A stretch of 64,000 bases of DNA from Polychytrium aggregatum (Eukaryota > Chytridiomycota > Chytridiomycetes > Polychytriales): positions 674,035 through 738,034 of the forward strand of contig NW_026516223.1 in NCBI RefSeq assembly GCF_025602895.1, given 5' to 3'. The first letter of the stretch is position 1; every line of letters begins with the position of its first letter. The position numbers and the translations under genes are program-made. Shown one piece after another: positions 26,677 to 38,100 of this stretch. Under the pieces are notes generated by a model. That model saw only the letters and a list, made by a program, of their open reading frames with translations, made no database searches and was not told the DNA's origin.

Positions 26677-27394
26677 ATGTCCTATGCGGCAGCTGCCCAG
26701 CGGGGTGCCAAGAAGCAGCCCGACAACAAGACCATTGATGCGCGCAAGCTGGCGGCCCTCGAAAAGGTCCATCAGCAGACCGATGCAGCCAAGAAGAACG
26801 AGGCGATCGGCGCCATCCTCCGTGGCCGTGACTCCACCGACGGCAAGTGGCTGGTGCCCAAGACCGCCACTCCGTTCCGAATGATCAGAGCTGCGGTCCC
26901 TGTCGAGGAAGGGCCCATGAAAGACCGAATGGACAGCGCCGCCTGGGTCTATGTCAAAGGCATTCCTCGAGGAAGTTACCGCACCGATCAGACAAGCCTT
27001 CAAGGAGAAGGGATTCGCCACCAACCAGATTCTGCAATATCAGCTTTGTGAACAACAGCGTCTGTGAGTTCGTTCTCAGGGACAAGAGCATTAGGGACGA
27101 ATTCCTAAAGCACATTACGGACATGAAGTTCTCTGAAGTCGCACACATGGACGTAGCAAACTTCACCGAGGCCGAGAAGGAGTCCAAGAAGCTCCAAATC
27201 AAGAGCTTTGTCGAACGCGCCGCCAGGATCTGTGCGGAATCCAACGACCTCCTCACGGCGACCTTGTACCAGCGGAAGATTGACGATCCAGCCATCGCTG
27301 AGCAGATCACCGCCAAGGCAAGAGGGCTTGCCCATAACAAGTCAGGCCGCCAAGAAAAAGGCGGACGCGAAGGGAACACCCCCCTGCGCAAATG
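26677..27394 (+). pseudogene. LINE-1 ORF1 (broken by two frameshifts)
   Basis: Starts at ATG 26677 (MSYAAAAQRGAKKQ). The frame contains WVYVKGIPRG, the start of a domain shared with the ORF1s of LINE-2 (WVYVKGIQR) and LINE-3 (WLYVEGIRC). Continuity then requires a shift near 26982 (to RQAFKEKGFATNQ) and another near 27030 (to ISFVNNSVCEFVLRDKS) before the stop at 27395. Comparison with the other two ORF1s shows these are breaks and not introns. ORF1 of such elements normally binds the element RNA. Confidence 0.75.
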
Positions 27395-30300
27395 ATGCAG
27401 CCCCAACCTACGCCTACTATTAGGTTCGCGACTCTGAATGTCTGCGGACTTGAAACCTCCATTCAGGAGGTTATGGACATTGTTAAAACCAAAGACCTCG
27501 ATTTTATAACGGTGCAAGAAACGTGGCTCAAACCACAGCAATCCATCAGACCTTACAAGAACCTCATAGTTTTCGAAACCCGAGAGCCGTATGTCTCTGT
27601 CGACGGCCTCGCAAGAGGCAAAGGCGGAATCGCCCTCATTCGGAACCCGAAAACCACCAACCTCGAAGACTTTAGCAACTTCCGCGTTGGACCTCATCAC
27701 ACGAGCATCTGGTTCAGTTTCAGAGGCATTGTCTTTGGCTCCTTCTACCTCAGACCTGCACTCTCGGCCAACGCCACTGAACTGCGAAAGTTCAGAGAAG
27801 CAGTCTCGGTGATCAAAAACAACACCACCAAGACGGACGCCCCCATCCCTTTGGTGATCGTGGGCGACTTCAACACCCACATGGGAAGAATGACCAGGGA
27901 TACAGAAATATACAACGGCCGACTCAGACCACTCTTGAGCGCCATCAACGAAGGCCATTTGAAGTTTGTCGACTCATCCAATCCCTATGGCCAACACTGG
28001 ACCCACGTCGCAAGGGGACGAAACACGCAAAACTCGGTCCTCGACTTGTTCTTTGCGTCCACGGCCCTTATCAACCAGATCAAGTCGGCATTGGTCCACT
28101 TCAACGATACGTGCAACTCCGACCACCGTGTGGTTGCAATGGAGCTCGAGTGGGATGTTGCGAAGCAGCCCAAACGGCCACCAATCCTCGTGTGGCGGAC
28201 AAAAAAGCTCGAGGACCCGGAAGTGCTCGAGCAGTACACGGAGGCCATACAAGAACACCACCCGACAGTCGTCGAGCAGATCACTCGGCTGGGAAACCGG
28301 CTGCCGCAAGAAGATGGACCAATGGCGTACGAAGCAGCCGTGGCCCTCGTCGAGTCAGGGTGGAATATCATCCAAAACCACATCACAACGGTTGCCAGCA
28401 TCGTGATTGCAAACGCAAGAAAAACGGCCCGGTCCCACAAAACGGCTTCTGGACCCCGGAAATGGCGGATGCCAAGAGAAGACGGAACGCGGCATATCGA
28501 CTGATCAACCAGCTGCCGCAAGCCTCAAGGCTGCAGCTGCGGGCCATGGCCGACTACAGGCACTGGAACAGCGTCCTGAAACAACGGATCCGGATACAAA
28601 AGCAAGACTTTTACAACTCCTGGGCGCAGTCCCTCTCGACCAAATCAGACACCGATCTGCTCAAAGAAATCAGCAAGAGGAACAAGATCAGGAGTGGCTA
28701 TTTCAACCAGTCGATCCTCCCAAACGATCAGGAGAGCATGGAGCGATACCGAACGCACTTTGGTAATGTCTCCAGTCGCCACGGTGTCCAAGAGAAAAAC
28801 AACACCCCGTTACCACGAGAGGTGTTGCTCAGCCGAACCAGTGCCCACGAAATCACCGCAAATGAAGTACGGTCTGCCATAAAGCACACGGGCAAGCGCA
28901 AGGCACCCGGCTCGGACGGGATCAGCGCCGAGCTCCTGCACCCGGTCACAGATCACGTCTCCGAATGGCTGTGTCAGCTTTTCAGCTGGTGCCTATGGAC
29001 CGGCGTCGTTCCTCGAGAGTGGAATGTCGCCACCAACCACCCGATCTGGAAGAAGAAGGGCGAAGAAGCCGACATCAAGACCTACAGGCCAATATCGCTT
29101 CTGCAGGTCGTCCGAAAGGTCTTTGAACGAATCATTCACAGCCGACTGCAGCAGGAGATGGGCGCCATCGACATCTCCCAAGGAGGCTTCCGCAACAACA
29201 GAGGGACCCTGGACCAGGTCTTTGCACTCGACACCATTGTTAAAATGATGATGAACGACGGAAACACTCCGTGGATTGCCTTTATGGACATCAAGGCCGC
29301 TTACGACTCGGTCGATCGTCAGCTGCTTTGGCCCAAGCTCGAGAACCGGAACGTCCCCGCGCACACGGTCCGCATCCTCCGTGCTCTCTTTGACGACGTG
29401 AGCACCACCGTCCTGGTGAGCGGCACCAGCTCCAAGCCATACTGGCTTGAGACTGGACTGCTGCAAGGATCGGTCCTCTCTCCCACCCTTTACAGCCTCT
29501 TCATGGACGACCTCTCACAACGTCTCCGGGCGATCGCCTCGCCACGAATAGGAGATCTTATCATCAACAACGTCATGTACGCCGATGATATGGCGTTGAT
29601 TGCAAAAGATCACGCAGACCTGCAGAGCCTCATCAGGATATCCGAAGCGCATGCGGCGGAACATCATTACATGTTCGCACCAGCCAAATGCGAAGTCACA
29701 ACGGCAGAGGCCAACCCGGCACCTGTCATCCTCAACAACACACCGCTCGAGTTTGTCCGCTCCACCTTCAAATACCTTGGGGTGCAATTCGGCCCCGAAG
29801 GCATTGACGTGGAAGCCCATGCAAGCAAGCTCAAACACAAGGCCCAGCTTCAAACCAAGGAGCTCAGAAAGCACGGGATATTCAGCAAATCCATCTACCC
29901 CGGACTGATAGTCAAGATATACAAGACCTTTGTCCGACCGCGTCTGGAATACGGCCTTGCCATCATCAATCTGAGCGGACCCACGATGAACGATCTGCAA
30001 CGATGCATGATGGAGACACTTCGATCCGCCCTCAACATCCGCCACAACATATCCGGGCCGGCGATACAGGCGGTCACGGGGATATACTCCATGTCAACTC
30101 GGAAACAAGTACTGACGATCAAATGCTTCGGCCGCTGGTACGATCGCAGGGGCGACCCAGGCTTCCTCACGTCGCAGGTGCTCAGACACATTGCGGAGCT
30201 CCCAGCAAGGGATGCAAACAAAAGGATCCTCTCCAAGCTGACCGGAAACGCCACCTGAAAAGAGCTGGAACAGCAGCACAGAACCTCCCCAGAGCATTCA

Positions 30301-30882
30301 AGACCGGCCCTATTCGAGAAGGGGACAGGGACAGGCGTTCCCATCAAGAAGGCCATGATTATGCGCTTATACGAAAAGGAAAGAAACCCAAGCAAGGTGA
30401 TGTCGATCGCAGGCACCTACAAATGGGATGGAGACCCTATCCTGACCGCAAGGATACCAGCGATATCAGTCGCTCAAGCCCGAAGAATGTTCCTCTGGCG
30501 GGCCGGAGGCTTCCCTCCCAAACCTGACGGAGCGTGCAGAAAGCCCGGACCCAATGGTCCCAAAGTCCCCGTGAACAGGAAACATGCGTCGGAATGTGTC
30601 CGAGCCAAGAACCGCCTCGAGCAGTATGTACACCCTGCGAGGATCCCCGAAGGCATCACGTACATCGACCTTGCAATCGACGCACTCCCCAAGCTGGCTC
30701 GAGTGCCCGCAAGACCAGCCACCATCGACCAGGAAAAACTGAGCAAATGGCGAGCCAAACGCGAACGAATCCTCAACAACAGACCAGCGATCTGGCTGGA
30801 TGTCGTGGCGGTGTTGGATGACATCGCAACTGAATGTCTGTCGTGGACGCCAATCCCTCGGATACGCCACGAACGACAGTAG
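27392..30882 (+). pseudogene. LINE-1 ORF2 endonuclease-reverse transcriptase (frameshift + stop)
   Basis: Begins at or near 27392 (MMQPQPTPTIRFATLNVCGL). The apurinic-type endonuclease motifs are present: TLNVCGL, VQETWL, VGDFNTHMG and SDHRVVAM. The frame shifts at the A5 run 28420-28424 and continues into the RT: GKRKAPGSDG, WIAFMDIKAAYDSV (motif A) and VMYADDMALI (motif C), so the catalytic aspartates are intact. A TGA at 30256-30258 interrupts the same frame, which then reads on to 30882. The C-terminal Cys/His motif lacks its first cysteine (DGACRKPG) but keeps HASEC. About 1160 residues in all. With a frameshift and a nonsense codon it cannot make a full protein. Confidence 0.88.
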
Positions 30883-31450
30883 GAGCCTGAGGAAGTAATG
30901 CCACAGGCATACATCAGCACAAGTCTGGACATGGAAGTCGGAGCTGCAGATTCCAAACTGTCACTGGATGGATGAGTTCGACAAAACTTGACATCGCCGC
31001 AATGACGATTGTAAAATGTCCTGGTTGGCAAAGCCCACACCCAGTGCCAGAGCCCGTTGGAGACGCCTGGAGTCAGAAATGGAAGCTCTTGGAGGAGTGG
31101 AGAGCTGGTGGTTTTCTGCCCGCTTTCTCTGGTATTATGTAGCGACGGGGTGGTCTGGATTGTTCTCGTTCTTTCCAACAGTTGCAGTTCCAGAACGAGG
31201 ATCGAGTGTGGTGGTCGAGTTGCTGTTGTCGAGTCATTCTATATTGTTCTCAGTCGATCAACATCAGTGATGGATATGGGACAGCACTGCTTTGTTTAGT
31301 CGATGTAATAGATGTATTTACTGTCGAATATACTGTGGGACACTGGTGGCTGGGACGGATGATGGCAGTGCGGTTTGCTTGGCTGTTCTGCTTCAATGTT
31401 CAGCGCTGCAGCTTGGTTGTTTGGGAGTGGGGCTCGGAGGAACTCGGGAA
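30883..31450. other. Region between LINE-1 and the Sel1-repeat gene
   Basis: About 570 bp of lower GC than its surroundings. It should include the end of LINE-1 and the 3' UTR of the Sel1-repeat gene (minus). No convincing coding motif or repeat is visible. Confidence 0.45.
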
Positions 31451-33022
31451 TCAGGGCCACTTGCCGAGATACTTGAGACTGTCGATGGCAAGTTGGTAAT
31501 CCTGTTCGGCGGACTTGCGATACCAGAAGACGGCGGTGTCGATGTTCTCGGGGACACCTTCGCCATTCTTGTAGCGGTTGCCGAGCCAATATTGTGCGTA
31601 TCGATTGCCCTGTTCGGCCGACTTGCGCCACCACTCTGCTGCATTGGTGTGGTCCTGGGGCACTCCGTATCCCCCGAAGTAGCAGCGACCAACCATCAAC
31701 TGTCCATACGAGTTATCTTGGTTGGCCGACTTGCTGAACCACTCGAATCCCTTCGGCTCGTCTTCTGACACTCCCCCGCCGTTATAGTAGCAATCTCCGA
31801 TCCAGAACTGGCTGTCGCTGTGGCGTTCGTTGGCGAGCTGCTCGAGGATTCCTGCTGCCTTTGTTCTGTCTAGTGTGGCTCCGAATCCACAAAACAGGCA
31901 CACGGCCATCAGATGTCTGCATAGCCAGTCACGATCCGATCCCAGCTGGCACAGCTGGAAGAACTTGCAGGCTACGGGTGAGTCGGATGTGGCACCCCAG
32001 TGGGAGGATGCCAGACACTCGGCTTCCCCAAGCGGGAATGCATTTGATCGATTATCGCGAATGACCTTGACACCCTTCAGCATGTCCTGCTGGATACCCC
32101 GGCCAAGGTAGTGCATCCATCCGATCATGTGGGTGGCGATGGGTTTGATGACTGGATCGGTGGATTGGGTGCTGACCTCCTGCCAGTGGTTAAAGGCAAC
32201 TTCGTCGTTCTGTTCGACACCGTGGCCGATGAGCGAAAGCCAGCCACGGAGGAACACGACATGGAGCCGGCCATCTTCGCTGCCCTGGTTTTCAGCTTTG
32301 GTATACCACTCGATGGCTGTGTCGTAGTCTTGTTCGACACCTTCGCCGCTCTCGTAGCAACTTCCGAGGGCGATTTGAGCCTGAGGCATTCCGCCATCTG
32401 CAAGACTGCGATACAGCTCGACGGCCTTGGTGTGGTCTTGGCCGATTCCGACTTGGTTGCGATAGCACTCGGCCAGGCGAAACTGTGCCATCGGATGTTG
32501 GGCTTCGGCGGCACTCTCCAAAAGATGGAAGATCTGCTGGCGGATGGCCTCTGATTTGTCTGCAGACTGATCGATAGCGAGGTCGACTTGAAGGATTCGT
32601 GCCGAAAAATACGAGGCCGCAGCATTGCCCTGCTCGGCTTGATCTTTGAGCCAAGATCGGTCGGTTGTGACTGCATCCTTGCAATGTAGCGAGAGGGTAA
32701 TCTTGTCGATCGGTGTGAGCCCGAACTTCAGCTGTCCGTCTGGATGACACAGTCCTGCCTTCTGGCACCAGGTGTTGAATCGAGGCAGCTTGGAGCTCAG
32801 GAGAGGACGGGCTCGCTTGCACACTCGAAGGAGGGTCTTGATGGTGTTGTGATCGAGGGCAAGTTGGAAGCTGTCGTTGCAGCAGATGATGGTGAAGATA
32901 TCTGGGTTGTGTTCGAGTGAGAGCTGGTTGATATTGGGCATTGACGAGGTCGATCTGGCCACAGCTTGGGTTTGGTGGGTGGCAGATGCTGTAGTTGAAG
33001 CAGGCTCGTTCATGCTGGCCAT
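31451..33022 (-). CDS. Sel1-like repeat protein
   Basis: Intronless, 523 residues from the ATG at 33022 (MASMNEPAST). After a Ser/Thr-rich leader and a helical N-terminal part (LLRVCKRARPLLSSKLPRF), residues from about 185 onward are Sel1-like (TPR-related) repeats of about 36 residues, e.g. ALGSCYESGEGVEQDYDTA, WIGDCYYNGGGVSEDEPKG, MVGRCYFGGYGVPQDHTNA and WLGNRYKNGEGVPENIDTA. I count about seven or eight, the middle ones degenerate. Such solenoids are protein-interaction scaffolds; in fungi they occur in Chs4/Skt5-type and Hrd3-type proteins, but nothing here ties it to either. No membrane segment or signal peptide is seen. It stands between LINE-1 and LINE-2. Confidence 0.85.
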   Translation of the reverse strand: MASMNEPASTTASATHQTQAVARSTSSMPNINQLSLEHNPDIFTIICCNDSFQLALDHNTIKTLLRVCKRARPLLSSKLPRFNTWCQKAGLCHPDGQLKFGLTPIDKITLSLHCKDAVTTDRSWLKDQAEQGNAAASYFSARILQVDLAIDQSADKSEAIRQQIFHLLESAAEAQHPMAQFRLAECYRNQVGIGQDHTKAVELYRSLADGGMPQAQIALGSCYESGEGVEQDYDTAIEWYTKAENQGSEDGRLHVVFLRGWLSLIGHGVEQNDEVAFNHWQEVSTQSTDPVIKPIATHMIGWMHYLGRGIQQDMLKGVKVIRDNRSNAFPLGEAECLASSHWGATSDSPVACKFFQLCQLGSDRDWLCRHLMAVCLFCGFGATLDRTKAAGILEQLANERHSDSQFWIGDCYYNGGGVSEDEPKGFEWFSKSANQDNSYGQLMVGRCYFGGYGVPQDHTNAAEWWRKSAEQGNRYAQYWLGNRYKNGEGVPENIDTAVFWYRKSAEQDYQLAIDSLKYLGKWP

Positions 33023-33420
33023 GTTGACGGAGACTGGATGGAGACAAGTGGTGACGGAGCTGGACAGGAGACAGTGAGGGAATTTGTGTCGAAGCAAACC
33101 AAACACTGGCCATCGAACACACACACAAACCTGGCTCGATCCGATGGTTTGCTGGCTGGAGTCGTTGTTGTATAAGTACTGCCACATACACTGCCACATA
33201 CATGAAATCGATCATGGAATCGAACATCGTGTCGAGTCCTGCATTCTCGCCAAGGCAAGATGTAACAGCCATTCCATCCAGTTCCACATCGACTGCGACA
33301 CCCTGGCTCCAGCTTGTTGCACCGAGCACCACCAGTTCGCCTCCAAGCCTTCATTTCCTCATCGCAACATGCTGACCGAGGGTATCAAGCAGGCCTTCAG
33401 CAAAGATATCTGCCTTTCTC
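33023..33420. other. Upstream flank of LINE-2, possibly the separated 5' part of the Fanzor locus
   Basis: Contains the promoter side of the Sel1-repeat gene and, next to LINE-2, a plus-strand frame (MLTEGIKQAFSKDICLSQRM, from 33370) that would continue for 19 further codons on the far side of LINE-2 if the insertion were absent. This suggests the LINE entered a once transcribed or coding locus. The protein fragment itself is too short to assign. Confidence 0.35.
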
Positions 33421-33433
33421 AACGAATGTCACT
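33421..33433 (+). repeat. LINE-2 target-site duplication, left copy
   Basis: AACGAATGTCACT, identical to 38731-38743 on the other side of LINE-2. A 13-bp direct duplication is typical of target-primed reverse transcription. Confidence 0.93.
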
Positions 33434-33524
33434 ACTCTCACCTGATCTCGATTTTGCGGGATTCTGAGCGAGAGAGAATACACACACCAACAGATAAACC
33501 ACACCGCTAAGCTCAAAGCCAGAG

Positions 33525-35131
33525 ATGGCAGGCAGGACCTCCAAGAACACCAAGCCAACTGTAATCCAGCTCAAACGAGGACGCATAGCGAACACCTCTG
33601 TCAAGTTCCGGCCCCCCCAATCTCCCTCTCCCCCTCCAGCCCCCCTCCCCAAGGCCAGATCGACATAGGAACCATCGCTGCTGCTCTTTGGACAAGCAGA
33701 AATGAAGAAGAACAGAGAGAGGTGCTCGAGCAGATCCCCCTCGAACAAGTCCCTGCAGAGCTCTTCTTCTGGGCCACCCGACACCTCCTCGTCACCCCCG
33801 AGTGCGTGTACTGCGGTGCACCGTCAACAATCGACGAGAAAGGCCACCGCATCTGCAGCAGAGGATGCGAAGAGAAGTACGGACACTTCAAGATGACCCG
33901 CTTCCACGCCTGGGCCGCTATGTCCAGAGGCACCGCCGCCAGGGCGGAAGAGCTCCTCCACAGCACAGATCAAGCCATCATCGAGGGGTTCAACAGAAAG
34001 TGCGCCGCTGCCTATGCACGGATCAGGCCTGACTTGACACCAGGCGCTCCCGAGATTGACCTTACCAGCAGCATGAGCGACAGCTGCGGCGAAAGCGACG
34101 ACGAAGATCTGTCGGCCCTTGAAACCCTCAAGGCCCTCCAAACCAAGCTCGCCAGGAGCGCCGACAAAGCCAAGCTGTCTACCGGCGCTATCGAGATCAT
34201 CCAAGACACCCTCAAATCGGTTGAAGACGTCATCGAGAAGATCAAAGCCGAACAGGCACAAAAAGCCCCCCAAAGGGCTACCCAGAAGAAGGACTCGGCG
34301 TCCAAACCGCCCATGATGAGCTACAGCGAGGCTCTCAAGGCCAACATCGCCAAGGCCACAGAGCACGTCCAGAGCCTCTCTGGAAACGAGAAGATGGCCG
34401 AGTGTGGCCGTATCCTCACCACCGGACGAGTCCCCAACAGAGAGTTGAAGATCGTCCCCAGCGCCACCAAGCGACCGGCCTGGATCTCGGGCCACATCAA
34501 CAACAGCAGCATCACCAACGAGCCCCTCCGCGAGAAGGTGAACCGAATGGAGTGGGTCTACGTCAAAGGGATCCAGCGACTCCCCTACGGACTCGTCAGA
34601 AAGACGTTCCAGAGCATCGGCATCCCCAGCCGCGAGATCGCCGATATCTCGTTCCCGGAGAATAACGTCATCGAGATCCTGATCCGTGACGCTGCAAAGA
34701 AGGAGGAGATCCTCTCCAAAATCCTCAACCTCCCCACCGACAAGGGAAAGAAGCTGAGTCTCCTGACCGGCTACGATCCCATCAAGAAGAAGCTCCAAAA
34801 GTCCCAAACTAAGGAGAATGAGAAAGAGCAGCTCAAGACACACATGCTGCAGTCCCTCAACCGCGTTAAGAGGACCAAAGACTTCACGGTCAAGAGGAGC
34901 CTCCAGATGCAGATCCCACTGGCATACCGCCAGGAGTTTGACCGCTTGGCCAGATCCATCCTTGACGGAGAGACGGTCAACCGCCGCGACATCCGCATCG
35001 AGGCCACCCAACTGGATAGGCCCCAAACCCCAAACGACTGCGCGGAACTCATGGATCTGAGTGGTGCAGACGAAAACAACGAGAATGGTGACGTCAGCGA
35101 CGCAGAAACCATCACCCCCAATGATAAGTGA
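33525..35131 (+). CDS. LINE-2 ORF1, RNA-binding protein (ATG frame joins main frame by -1 at a C7 run)
   Basis: The main frame is open to the stop at 35131 and encodes, from about 33790, a CxxC-type finger (CVYCGAPST...CSRGCEEKYGHF), an acidic coiled-coil middle, then the domain EWVYVKGIQRLPYGLVRKTF with following strand SFPENNVIEILIRD, which reads like a diverged RRM. No ATG precedes the finger in this frame. The frame of the ATG at 33525 (MAGRTSKNTKPTVIQLKRGR) reads into a run of seven C at 33612-33618, where a -1 shift enters the main frame; unshifted it stops at 33668. This is either programmed -1 slippage, a non-ATG start, or a one-base error in a homopolymer. ORF1 should coat the element RNA. 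Confidence 0.75.
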
Positions 35132-38100
35132 GAACCCAACAGGAGGCGGCGCTCTACGGACAGAGCTGACCGTCGCATCCTTCAACGTCCGTGGCCTCCA
35201 TGCGAGGCAAACCGCTGTCAAGAACCTCATAGAAGACCTCAAGGTCGACATCCTGGCCACCCAGGAAACGCTCCTCTACCCCGGAGCGACCAACCCGTGG
35301 AAGCAGCTGACGGTCGTCGAACACCGTCGAACAGACCGAAAGGGTGGCGGCATCGCCATCCTATACAACAGCAAAACCATCGATCCCAACGATCTAAACG
35401 TCGAAGGGATAGACCCGGACGGCCTGTTCACCTGGATCAGGTACGGCAGCCGAACATACATCGGATGCTTCTACCTGCCTCCGGGACTGGACACAGTCAA
35501 GTTCAAGCGAGCGATGCAGTCCATCAAGGAACAATGTCGCAAACCCCACGCCCAGGTCATTGTCATGGGCGACTTTAACACCCGCCTCAGCATGCTGAAC
35601 CCTCAGCAGAAACGGCGGAAGAGACCAGCTATCATTATGGAAGACACAATACGAACAGCCAACATGCGAGTCGTCGCCCCCATAGCCGTCCCAACGCACA
35701 CATGGACGAACGGCAACCAAGTCTCCACAATAGACTACATCCTGGTATCCAGGAACCTGGCCCGACCCCCGCCCGTCCTCCAGGTGGACTCGAAGCGAGG
35801 ATACGGTGAATCAGACCACAAACCGATCTGGACCAAGATCAACATTGAACCCGAGCGATATACCAAAACGGACTGTTGGAGATGGCGGATCGGCATGATT
35901 CGATACCCCAAAGTCAAGGGAAAGTACATACGCGCATTCAACGCCGCCAAACTCGGATGCACCGAGCTGATGGAACAGGCTCTCACGCCCATTCAACAGG
36001 GCAGCCAGATTGCCATCAGCGAAGCCGCAGCCCAGAAGTCCATGGACGACGCGTGGAGCATCTTCAAGACCACGATCGACCTGATCGCCAGCGAGACCAT
36101 CGGAAGCGCCAGCATCAGCCCTGGTCGGATCGAGGGCACACAGGGGCCCGAAATCCGACGCCTGGAACGAGAACGGCGATGCCTGAGCAGAATGCTCGCC
36201 CAGACCCCCGAGTACGACACGGAAGAGCTGGACGACCTGCGTCGTCAGCTCCGGTCCACGAGAAAGGCCATCACCCAGCTCAAGCGCAAGAACGGCATAC
36301 GGTCATGGAAGGAATCCATGGCCACCATGGACACCCAGAAGTGCTCCGAGATGACCAAGACCATCGGAGCGATGCGCACGAGGAAGGGGAGAGAGGGATC
36401 ACATCTCTTTGACAACTCGGATCCGACTCTCGAGAAACTCGTGGTGCACTTTGGCAAGGTATCCTCTGCCTCGCAGGACAGCGGGACGGAGTACCACAGA
36501 AGTATAACCCCGCCACCCCTGAGCACGGAGGCGACCCTCCTGCCGCCCGACAACCGGCTCCCAGAAGTATCGCTGGAGCACATCCAAGAGACCATCGAGA
36601 AGGCACCATGTCGCAAGGCAGCGGGGTCCGACAAGATCAAGAGCGAAATGCTCATACCAGTCGCACCAGTGATAGCCGAGTGGCTCCGCCTGATCATCAT
36701 GGCGGCGCTCAAGGCCAGTGTGGTGCCAAGCGAATGGAACAGCGTGCTGATCCACCCAGTGTACAAGCAGAAGGGATCGACCCTGGACCCGGCCATGTAT
36801 CGCCCTATCGGCCTCACTCAGACCTGCAGGAAGATCGTGGAAAGGATCATGCTCCCCTTCCTGGCAGAACAGGCAGGAGACATGGACGTCGCCCAAGGCG
36901 GATTCCGAGCCAGACGAGGATCCCTTGATCAGATCGTCGCCCTGGACACCCTGATCAAGCACCACAAGATGAACGGTGAGGAGTACTCTCTGATCTTCCT
37001 CGACATCAAAGCCGCCTATGACACAGTATGGCGCGAGAGACTTTGGACCAAGTTCAAGCAGCGAAGAATGAACGGCATCGCCCTCGGCTTCCTCAAAGCC
37101 ATGTTTGACCGGGTATCCATCCAAATGGTCAGCAAGGGCAGAAGATCCAAGCCAGTATGGCTCCAGAAAGGACTGATCCAAGGATCGGTGCTGAGCCCAC
37201 TCATGTTCAGCGCCTTCATCGACGATCTACCAAGACGTCTCCGAGATATGGGAGGCACTCCCCTCCAGGGACGCAACGGGGCCACCATCAAAGTGAACTC
37301 ACTGTGGTTCGCCGATGACGGTGTCCTGATCTGCAAACCTGGACAAGCACAACCACTCCTCAATCTGTGCGAGGCCCACAGCCGGAGAAACCGATACAGG
37401 TTCTCACCCCCAAAGTGCGAGGTCATCTTCTCAGACCACTGCACCGACAAACAAACGGGTTTGCGCCTCTATGACCAAAACCTCCCTGAGACCAAGATCT
37501 TCAAGTACCTCGGCGCCATGATCGACGTCAATGGATTCCGCATCGACAAACAAGTCGACCGAATGGTGACCAGGACAAGAGAAGCAGCATCCAACATGGC
37601 CAAGATGGGCCTGACCCTTGGGAACCTCACGGCTAAGACCCTAACGATTGCATACCGCACGTTCCTGCGGCCGATGATGGAATACGGCCTCGCCCTCGAC
37701 GCCATCCCAAAGAACGAACAGAAGCGGCTCCACCGGACACAAACCTTCTGCCTGAACTTACTGTTCCGCACCGCTCGCACGACTTCACACGGAGCACTGC
37801 ACCTCAATTGCGGATTACCCACGATGGCGACAAGAGCAAAGGTCCTCGGCATCCAATGCCGAGCACGATGGGAAGACGTCGCCACACACGACGACAAGAT
37901 GATCGCCCTCATCACCCGCTTTATCCGATCCACGGCGATGAAGGACCAGCCATACCTTGGCAAGCCCTTCTACGAAAGCATCCAATGGAACCTGACCTGC
38001 ACCCGCAAGGAGAAGAACGCCACGTTCTCGATGTCCATGGCCTTTGCCAAGGACGACGACTCGACCACGGATCGCACACAGATTCTGTCGGTCAAAACAC

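Larger units (their letters stand above)
26384..30900 (+). mobile_element. LINE-1: APE-type non-LTR retrotransposon, degraded
   Basis: A two-ORF non-LTR element in the plus direction: ORF1-like frame (26677-27394), endonuclease plus reverse transcriptase (27392-30882). The left boundary is placed where the sequence CCTGATCTCGAT begins, because LINE-2 begins with the same words 7 bp after its target duplication. The right boundary is approximate; I found no poly-A tail or matching target duplication. Both ORFs carry disabling changes, so the copy is dead. The RT-EN order and lack of LTRs define the class. I do not assign a clade. Confidence 0.85.

Noticed and set aside
26384-30900. ORF1/ORF2 interruptions in LINE-1 as introns
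   Set aside because: No donor/acceptor pairs at the breaks; homology continues immediately in another frame or after a single stop.
33824-35260. Long minus-strand frame opposite LINE-2 ORF1
   Set aside because: It is antisense to a coding region with recognisable domains and has the acidic, Leu/Asp/Gly-rich composition typical of such mirror frames.
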